The notes under the pieces: model-generated
Database searches by the model: none
The model's input: only the letters and a program-made list of their open reading frames with translations
What the model was told of the DNA's origin: nothing
NCBI GenBank assembly: GCA_017556745.1
Contig: JAFYMF010000017.1
Location: forward strand, 1 to 64,000
Direction of reading: 5' to 3'
DNA from: Clostridia bacterium
GTDB taxonomy: Bacteria > Bacillota > Clostridia > Oscillospirales > CAG-272
Length of the DNA: 64,000 bases
Translations under genes and position numbers: made by a program
Part shown: positions 58,514 through 64,000 of the stretch, piece after piece
Layout: every line of letters begins with the position of its first letter
Position numbering within the stretch: the first letter of the stretch is position 1

Positions 58514-59779
58514 ATGTGGATAACATCAACACAAGAAAATAAATGGACAGAAAACAACAATTATACATCAGACACCGGCAGTGAAATAAAGCTGTGTGAG
58601 GCGGTAGGTAAGCCTCTTTTCGGCTGGGGTTGCTGTATCAGCGAGCTGGGTGTAAGAGCTATCTCCCGTATGGGCGAGGAGAGAGCAGAGGACGTATATA
58701 AGGACCTTTTCGGCAAAGAGGGACTCGGATTTGATTTCTGCCGTCTTTCTATAGGCGCCAACGACTTTGCCGCCTCTTGGTACAGCTACAACGAGACCGA
58801 GGGCGACTATGAAATGAAGAATTTCTCTATCGACCGTGACAGAAAGTATATTCTTCCCACAGTTAAGACTGCTATGAAGTATTCCCCCGATCTTGAGTTT
58901 ATGGCTTCTCCCTGGAGCCCCCCTACCTGGATGAAGACCCCACCCGTATACAACTTCGGCCGTCTTATCATGACAGAGGAAAATCTCAAGGCATACGCAC
59001 TCTATATGCGTAAATATCTTGAGGCTTATGCCGAAGAGGGTGTTAAGATCAAACAGCTCCATGTACAGAACGAGGTTGTTGCCGATCAGAAGTTCCCCTC
59101 CTGCGTGTTCTCGGGTGAACAGCTCACTACATTTATTACCGACTACCTCATTGATGAGATCGGCGATATGACTGACATCTGGTTCGGTACACTCAATACC
59201 CCCGAGAGCAAGAAAGACAGACACAATCACTACCTCAACCTTGCTATGCAGAACGAGAAGTTCAAAAACAATATCAAGGGTGCAAGCTACCAGTGGGCCG
59301 GTAAATACGGTATTCTTTCGGCAGAAGAGGATTTCCCCTGGCTTGATACCCTCAACAGTGAATGTGAATGTGGCGACGGTCAGAACACCTGGGAATTTGC
59401 GCTTTACACCTACGAGAACATTCACCACTACTTAAAGCACGGTGCAAGAGCTACCGTATACTGGAATATGGCTCTTGATTCAAACGGTGTCAGCACCTGG
59501 GGATGGAGACAGAATTCTCTTGTCAGCGTAGATATGGAGGGTAACATCACCTATAACCCTGAGTACTATCTGCTTAAGCACTTCTCCCATTTCGTTAAGA
59601 GAGGCGCAAGACTTCTCCGTACCGAGGGTAACTACAATACCAACACAACCGCATTTGTTAACCCCGACGGTTCAAAGGTCGCGGTTATAATAAACGGATT
59701 TGACTTTGAAAAGGTTGTTACAATTGAGGGTAAGAACTATACTCTTCCCCCAAAATCCTTTAACACTATTGTTCTTTGA
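58514..59779 (+). CDS. GH30 family beta-glycosidase
   Basis: A 421-residue glycosidase without a signal peptide. The GH30 pattern is clear: GWGCCISELGVRA near 35, SIGANDFAASWYSYN near 78, MASPWSPPTWMKTPP near 130-144, the acid/base glutamate in QLHVQNEVV near 180 and the nucleophile in NSECECGDG near 285; a beta-sandwich follows. GH30 includes glucosylceramidases, beta-1,6-glucanases and xylanases. Without a signal it acts inside the cell on imported sugars. GGAGG is 6 bases before the ATG at 58514, which decides the start over a longer frame. C-ending codons suggest good expression. Confidence 0.88.
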   Translation: MWITSTQENKWTENNNYTSDTGSEIKLCEAVGKPLFGWGCCISELGVRAISRMGEERAEDVYKDLFGKEGLGFDFCRLSIGANDFAASWYSYNETEGDYEMKNFSIDRDRKYILPTVKTAMKYSPDLEFMASPWSPPTWMKTPPVYNFGRLIMTEENLKAYALYMRKYLEAYAEEGVKIKQLHVQNEVVADQKFPSCVFSGEQLTTFITDYLIDEIGDMTDIWFGTLNTPESKKDRHNHYLNLAMQNEKFKNNIKGASYQWAGKYGILSAEEDFPWLDTLNSECECGDGQNTWEFALYTYENIHHYLKHGARATVYWNMALDSNGVSTWGWRQNSLVSVDMEGNITYNPEYYLLKHFSHFVKRGARLLRTEGNYNTNTTAFVNPDGSKVAVIINGFDFEKVVTIEGKNYTLPPKSFNTIVL

Positions 59780-59790
59780 TATTAAGTCGA

Positions 59791-59832
59791 AAAAAATAAA
59801 AGGTGTGGAAAAAACACACCTTTTATTTTTTT
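59791..59832 (+). terminator. Bidirectional terminator between GH30 and PutP
   Basis: AAAAAATAAAAGGTGTG / CACACCTTTTATTTTTT, a perfect 17-bp stem with a 7-nt loop. Confidence 0.92.
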
Positions 59833-59840
59833 GGTTAACT

Positions 59841-61307
59841 TTACTGTGCATCAAAGTCCTCGCCGGATGCTACGCGATCAAAGATATCGGTAACCTCGCT
59901 TGAGGGTGCGGGAGTAAGAATAGTAACGACTATTGCCGCGATAAGGCTGAGGATAAAGCCGGGGATGATCTCGTAAAGGCCGAAGTCCTTAAGGAATACA
60001 AGCCAGAGAATATCAACCACAGCACCGGTAACGATACCTGCAACGGCACCGGCAAAGTTGAAGCGTCTCCAGAAGAGGGACAGCAGGATTGCGGGACCGA
60101 ACGCAGCACCGAACACGCCCCATGCGTTTTCAACGAGACCCATTATAGTACCGGAGTTAGGATTTGCGGCGATAAGAACCGCTACAACCGAAATTGCAAG
60201 AACAACGATTCTGCCTGCCCAAAGCATTTCCTTCTCGCTTGCCTTGTTTCGGCGGATAATGGGCTTGTAAACGTCAACGGAGAATGCGGATGCGGATGCA
60301 AGAAGCTGAGAGTCAGCAGTACTCATTGCAGCTGCAAGGATAGCGGAAAGAAGAAGACCACTGATGAGCGCGGGGAATATCTTACGTACCATGGTAATGA
60401 ATACCACAGAACTATCGTCGATCTGACCAAGGAACATATATCCAATGATACCTGCTGCAACAGAGAAGGTAAGGATAAGAACAGTCCAGGTGATACCGAT
60501 CTTTGCACTCTTCTTAAGGTCTTTGTCAGACTTGAGGGACATAAAGCGGATGATTATGTGAGGCATACCGAAGTAACCGAGACCCCAGCCGAGACCGGAA
60601 AGGATATCCTTCCAGTTGGTAAAGAGGTTCCAGTAATTCTCCGGGAATACAACGTTCTCTACAACTGCATTTCCGCTCTGAACAAGAGAAAGAGCAAAAA
60701 TAGGAGCAATAAGAAGTGCGCCAAGCATAAGAAGACCCTGAAAGAAGTCAGTCCAGCAAACTGCGGTGAAACCGCCAAGGAATGTATAGCAGATGATGAT
60801 AAGAGCTGCAACGTACATACAAACTGTAGCGTCAAGACCCATTACGGTATTGAAAAGAGTACCGCAGGCCTTGATACTGGATGCCGCGTAAATAGTATAT
60901 GCTACAAGGAAGATGATCGCGCAAATAACCTGAAGAGCGCGGTTTGCGGAAAGGAAACGGTTGGTAAGATACTGAGGAATGGTTATGGAGTCCTTTGCCG
61001 CGATTGAATAACGGCGAAGACGCGGAGCTTCAAACAGCCAGCTGATGGTGTAGCCGATGCCAAGACCGATAGCGATCCAGGCCTGACCGAGACCCGCAGC
61101 ATAAATAGAAGCGGGAAGACCCATAAGTACCCAAGCACTCATATCGGATGCACCTGCACTGAGTGCCGATACCCAGGGACCCATCTTACGGCCACCGAGG
61201 AAATAACCCTTGTCGCCGCCAGAGCCTGAGCGCAGGAAAAAGAACACGCCGATGCCCACCATGAAAACAAGGTACACGATGAAAATTATCATCTCTACGT
61301 TAAACAT
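59841..61307 (-). CDS. putP: Sodium/proline symporter PutP
   Basis: A 488-residue sodium:solute symporter with about 13 membrane helices. Marks include GGRKMGPWVSALSAGASDMSAWVLMGLP (in parts) near 36-64 with the Na-site Asp-Met-Ser, and the signature AILAAAMSTADSQLLASASAFSVDVYKP (in parts) near 322-350. Length and order match PutP. It brings in proline with sodium as nutrient or compatible solute. AAGGAG precedes the ATG. Confidence 0.92.
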   Translation of the reverse strand: MFNVEMIIFIVYLVFMVGIGVFFFLRSGSGGDKGYFLGGRKMGPWVSALSAGASDMSAWVLMGLPASIYAAGLGQAWIAIGLGIGYTISWLFEAPRLRRYSIAAKDSITIPQYLTNRFLSANRALQVICAIIFLVAYTIYAASSIKACGTLFNTVMGLDATVCMYVAALIIICYTFLGGFTAVCWTDFFQGLLMLGALLIAPIFALSLVQSGNAVVENVVFPENYWNLFTNWKDILSGLGWGLGYFGMPHIIIRFMSLKSDKDLKKSAKIGITWTVLILTFSVAAGIIGYMFLGQIDDSSVVFITMVRKIFPALISGLLLSAILAAAMSTADSQLLASASAFSVDVYKPIIRRNKASEKEMLWAGRIVVLAISVVAVLIAANPNSGTIMGLVENAWGVFGAAFGPAILLSLFWRRFNFAGAVAGIVTGAVVDILWLVFLKDFGLYEIIPGFILSLIAAIVVTILTPAPSSEVTDIFDRVASGEDFDAQ

Positions 61308-61372
61308 AGTATTCTCCTTTTCTTTGTTAAATAAAGAATTATTATATAATAAGCAATAATTTGCTTTATTTT

Positions 61373-61981
61373 TTATTTGCTTCGGGAGGAATTACTTCCC
61401 TTTTTCTTACCGCCTCTATGGTTACCGCTCTTCGCGGAAAATCCGAACTTACCGATTCGTCTTCCGATCTCAAAGTACTCGCCGTGAGCGAAAGCAGACA
61501 GCTTAGCTCTTGAGATATGAAGTCTGCCATTCTCACCGATTAGACCTTCCTCCACGTCTACCGCCACGACGTCAGCGATAAACATATCGTGGGAGCCCAT
61601 CGGCACTATATCGGTGATCTTACATTCAAGAGATATGGGACATTCGGCAATAAGGGGACAGTTTATCTTTGAAGCATTCTCTTTTGTAAGTGAACATTTC
61701 TCAAACTTGTCTACCTTTTTTCCTGTATACATACCGCAGTAATCGGCAGTCTTTACAAGAGAAGACGGGGTAAGATTGATGGCGAACTCGCCGCTGTTTT
61801 TCAGCATTTCGTATGAATGTCTGGAGGGACGTACCGAAATATAGGTTTTGGGAGGTACGGTAGAAAGGATCCCCGTCCATGCAACGGTTATGATATTATC
61901 ACGGTCACCGTCACGCACAGTTACCATTACCGCAGGTACAGGAGCAAGAAGTGCTCCGCCGTTCCATACAGTTTTAGCCAT
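61373..61981 (-). CDS. Flavin reductase family protein
   Basis: A 202-residue flavin-binding protein of the split-barrel reductase family. FMN-binding residues lie in VMVTVRDGDRDNIITVAWTGILST (in parts) near 20-42 and YISVRPSRHSYEMLKNSGEFAINL (in parts) near 48-70; a basic C-terminal tail ends it. It may reduce free flavin with NAD(P)H or bind flavin as a redox carrier. The longer frame overlaps the ABC ATPase gene, so I take the ATG at 61981, with AAGGA about 10 bases before. It lies 19 bp past the ATPase stop and is probably on the same message. Confidence 0.8.
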   Translation of the reverse strand: MAKTVWNGGALLAPVPAVMVTVRDGDRDNIITVAWTGILSTVPPKTYISVRPSRHSYEMLKNSGEFAINLTPSSLVKTADYCGMYTGKKVDKFEKCSLTKENASKINCPLIAECPISLECKITDIVPMGSHDMFIADVVAVDVEEGLIGENGRLHISRAKLSAFAHGEYFEIGRRIGKFGFSAKSGNHRGGKKKGSNSSRSK

Positions 61982-62000
61982 TGTCACACCGTCCTTTGCC

Positions 62001-62759
62001 CTAGAAGCTTTCAAGTGACTTATTTAAGAAGGCAGCGGTCTTGGGATTCTTCGGACGATCAAAAACATCTTCGGGGGTACCCATCTCAGCAATAACACCG
62101 TCAGCCATAAATATTACCTTGTCTGCCACGTTCTTTGCAAACTCCATCTCATGTGTAACAACTATCATAGTGCTATCCTGTCCCTTGAGACCTCTGATAA
62201 CCTTCAGTACCTCACCCGTGAGCTCAGGGTCAAGAGCCGAGGTAGGTTCGTCAAAGCAAAGTACGTCAGGACTGAGAGCAAGTGCACGAGCAATAGCAAC
62301 TCGTTGCTGCTGTCCTCCCGAAAGCTGACAGGGATAATTCTCTATCTTATCGGAAAGACCTACTCTGTCAAGAAGACGAAGACCTCTCTCCTTTATCTCC
62401 TCCTGTGAGAGCTTCTTTTGAAGCTTAAGAGCAAGAGTAACGTTATCAAGACAGTTATACTGTGGAAACAAATTAAATGACTGGAACACAAGGCCGAAAT
62501 GCAGACGCTTGTTGCGTATATCTGCAAGGTTCTTTTTCTCGGGAAGCGCGCCGTCAAAGAGAATGTTACCGTTAACTGATATAGTACCCTCATCTGCGTA
62601 CTCGAGGAAGTTGAGACAACGTAAAAGCGTTGTCTTACCGCTGCCGGATGAACCGATTATGGCAAGCACCTCTCCCTTTTCAAGGGAGAAATCAATGCCC
62701 TTCAGTACTTCGGTACGTCCGAAGTTTTTACATATTCCCTTTACTTCAAGCAATGCCAT
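62001..62759 (-). CDS. Polar amino-acid ABC transporter ATP-binding protein
   Basis: A 252-residue ATPase. Walker A is [15 protein letters not shown] near 38; the Q-loop FQSFNLFPQ near 92; the signature [15 protein letters not shown] near 145 and Walker [14 protein letters not shown] near 165; then H in VVTHEMEF near 200. This is the GlnQ/HisP/ArtP group. GGGG eight bases before the ATG at 62759 supports the start; the permease stop is 5 bp before. It powers amino-acid uptake. Confidence 0.92.
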   Translation of the reverse strand: MALLEVKGICKNFGRTEVLKGIDFSLEKGEVLAIIGSSGSGKTTLLRCLNFLEYADEGTISVNGNILFDGALPEKKNLADIRNKRLHFGLVFQSFNLFPQYNCLDNVTLALKLQKKLSQEEIKERGLRLLDRVGLSDKIENYPCQLSGGQQQRVAIARALALSPDVLCFDEPTSALDPELTGEVLKVIRGLKGQDSTMIVVTHEMEFAKNVADKVIFMADGVIAEMGTPEDVFDRPKNPKTAAFLNKSLESF

Positions 62760-62764
62760 TTCCG

Positions 62765-63460
62765 TCACCCCTTAAAATAATCCAGCTTTTTCTCAATGTA
62801 GTTGAAGAGGATTGTAAGTAATCCGCAGAACAGAAGATAAAATGCGGCTGTGTAGAAAAGAGGCCAAAGAAGACCCTTGCTCTTTATGAACTCCTGAGCA
62901 CTCCAGATAATCTCATATACCGCTATCGTGCGGGCAAGTGAGGTATCCTTGACGAGAGTGATTATCTCATTGCTCATGGGAGGAATAATGCGCTTGAGTA
63001 CCTGAAGCAAAACTACCTTAAAGAATATCTGTGTCTTCGTCATACCGAGAACCTGACCCGCCTCATACTGACCGCGAGGGATGCTCTCAATACCGCCTCT
63101 GAATATTTCAGAGAAGTAACATGCATAATTTATGATAAACGCAATAATAACCGCGTTAAATCTATCCATTACCGACCATGTAGCGAGCCAGTTAATAAAG
63201 AAATTACTTACGCCAAGTGATGCCGCCCATTTACCGACAAGACCCGGGCCGTAATATATCGTTATAAGCTGAAGCATAAGCGGTGTTCCGCGTATTATCC
63301 ATACAAATATCTTAGTGGGAAACCGCAGTACCTTGAATCTGCTCATTGAGCCAAAGCTGATAAGAAGTCCGAGGGGAAGCGCAAAAAACAAAGTAAATCC
63401 GAATATCTTAAAGCTGACCCAAAAGCCTTCAAGAAGACTATTTGTTACCGTTATAAACAT
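62765..63460 (-). CDS. Amino-acid ABC transporter permease
   Basis: A 231-residue HisM/GlnP-like permease with five membrane helices. The EAA loop is [29 protein letters not shown] near 132-160 (in parts), and the [16 protein letters not shown] block precedes it. It works with the ATPase downstream and the binding protein upstream, presumably as a homodimer because only one permease gene is present. Confidence 0.92.
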   Translation of the reverse strand: MFITVTNSLLEGFWVSFKIFGFTLFFALPLGLLISFGSMSRFKVLRFPTKIFVWIIRGTPLMLQLITIYYGPGLVGKWAASLGVSNFFINWLATWSVMDRFNAVIIAFIINYACYFSEIFRGGIESIPRGQYEAGQVLGMTKTQIFFKVVLLQVLKRIIPPMSNEIITLVKDTSLARTIAVYEIIWSAQEFIKSKGLLWPLFYTAAFYLLFCGLLTILFNYIEKKLDYFKG

Positions 63461-63541
63461 CTACTGTGTAACCTTCCTGATTTTCTCTTGTTGTAAAACA
63501 ACTTCGTCAAATAACTTTTTGGTGAATCTTATACATTGGGA

Positions 63542-63573
63542 GAGGCAGACGGAGAATATTCTCCGTCTGCCTC
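63542..63573 (-). promoter_or_regulatory. Perfect 32-bp palindrome between binding protein and permease
   Basis: GAGGCAGACGGAGAAT / ATTCTCCGTCTGCCTC forms a hairpin in the spacer after the binding-protein gene. On the minus strand it is not followed by a T-run, so it more likely protects the binding-protein message than ends it, giving the usual excess of binding protein over permease. Confidence 0.7.
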
Positions 63574-63594
63574 GATAGATTATTTGCAACCAGA

Positions 63595-64000
63595 TTAGTC
63601 AGCGAGGGTAAGCTCGTACTTCTGTGCAAGATCAGCAAGAGTACCGTCTTCCTTCATAGACTTGATGTAACCGTTAAGAGTCTCTACCATATCGGAGCCC
63701 TTGCGGCAACCGATACCGTATTCCTCTTCGTTGAGGCTGAATGCAATACCGAGGGATGCATAGCTGGTACCTTCACCGGTCATAGCGTTAGCCATGGTGA
63801 TGTCGATGATACAAGCATCAGCGGAACCTGAAAATACCTCAAGGAGAGCATCAGACTGAGCGGTAAGTGCGGTGTAGTTAAGACCGTTGTCGTCAGCGCA
63901 CTGCTGTCCTGCAGAACCGGACTCAACTGCGAACTTAAGCTCCTTAACAGAAGCAATGTCCTTGTAGTCAGCGATCTTTGCAGAGTCAACAACAACTACC
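63595..64000 (-). CDS. Amino-acid ABC transporter substrate-binding protein (partial)
   Basis: Only the C-terminal 135 codons lie in the window; the gene continues past base 64000. The frame reads DSAKIADYKDIASVKELKFAVESGSAG, then SDALLEVFSGSADACIIDITMANAM and NEEEYGIGCRKGSDMVETLNGYIKSMKEDGTLADLAQKY (each in parts), the typical second lobe of bacterial extracellular solute-binding proteins, family 3. It captures an amino acid outside the membrane for the permease and ATPase downstream. Frequent C-ending codons point to high expression. Confidence 0.9.
   Translation of the reverse strand, partial: VVVVDSAKIADYKDIASVKELKFAVESGSAGQQCADDNGLNYTALTAQSDALLEVFSGSADACIIDITMANAMTGEGTSYASLGIAFSLNEEEYGIGCRKGSDMVETLNGYIKSMKEDGTLADLAQKYELTLAD

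Noticed and set aside
58568..59428. 286-codon minus frame inside the GH30 gene
   Set aside because: The + strand frame has full GH30 motifs, promoter and ribosome site; the minus frame is a by-product of C-rich third positions.

Overview
The window reads as a chromosomal segment of an anaerobic, low-to-mid GC Bacillota, most likely an uncultured gut member of the Clostridia (Oscillospiraceae-like). The reasons are: whiA; the clostridial gene order nusB-xseA-xseB-ispA-tlyA-nadK-argR-recN; a rubrerythrin/BFD/Rrf2 oxygen-defence operon; strong AGGAGG-type ribosome sites; many TTGACA-N17-TATAAT promoters; and glycan-active secreted proteins. No phage, transposase, CRISPR array or rRNA was seen. 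The assignment is inference from gene content, not from a marker-gene comparison.

Layout. 0-0.4 kb: non-coding, with a miniature inverted-repeat element. 0.4-1.7 kb: rrf2-rubrerythrin-BFD operon. 1.7-5.4 kb: a DUF4886 protein, then dusB-ECF sigma-anti-sigma-DUF1294. 5.5-5.95 kb: tRNA-Gln(CUG) with duplicated 3' ends. 6-9.4 kb: a GHL6-type glycosidase, an HPr-like protein without the active histidine, a DUF4430-like lipoprotein and a TspO-like protein. 9.5-12.6 kb: class A PBP with an acidic repeat tail. 13-20.4 kb: dnaE, whiA, murB, tyrS. 20.4-28.1 kb: the recN-to-nusB housekeeping run. 28.3-30.5 kb: a membrane protein, an SGNH hydrolase and a DUF4358 lipoprotein. 30.6-36 kb: murE, aspartate racemase, D-aspartate ligase and asparagine synthase in one operon. 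36.3-40 kb: Cthe_2159-like beta-helix lipoprotein, DUF4956 and VTC proteins. 40.15-40.39 kb: a candidate structured RNA. 40.4-45.7 kb: DUF1292, hemW, lepA and an acyl-CoA synthetase. 45.8-48.5 kb: a PHP protein and an orphan solute-binding lipoprotein. 48.7-53.7 kb: an ECF sigma factor, a membrane protein, a lipoprotein made of two duplicated domains, an MBOAT acyltransferase and a DHHW protein. 54-56 kb: a second ECF/anti-sigma pair. 56-64 kb: M20 amidohydrolase, EEP hydrolase, GH30, PutP, a flavin reductase and an amino-acid ABC transporter that runs off the window.

How the genes work together. The clearest functional module is at 30.6-36 kb. Its enzymes would make D-Asp, attach it to the peptidoglycan stem peptide and amidate it, giving a D-isoasparagine cross-bridge of the kind known from Enterococcus faecium and Lactococcus lactis. 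MurE in the same operon lacks the arginine of the diaminopimelate-type DNPR motif, which fits a lysine-type (or other non-DAP) wall. The most original observations are this cross-bridge module, the unassigned structured RNA at 40.15-40.39 kb, an orphan consensus promoter plus terminator at 30.5 kb (a likely small RNA), a shared promoter signature in front of two ECF sigma genes, a CTG start codon on the MBOAT gene, and the tRNA-Gln tail duplications.
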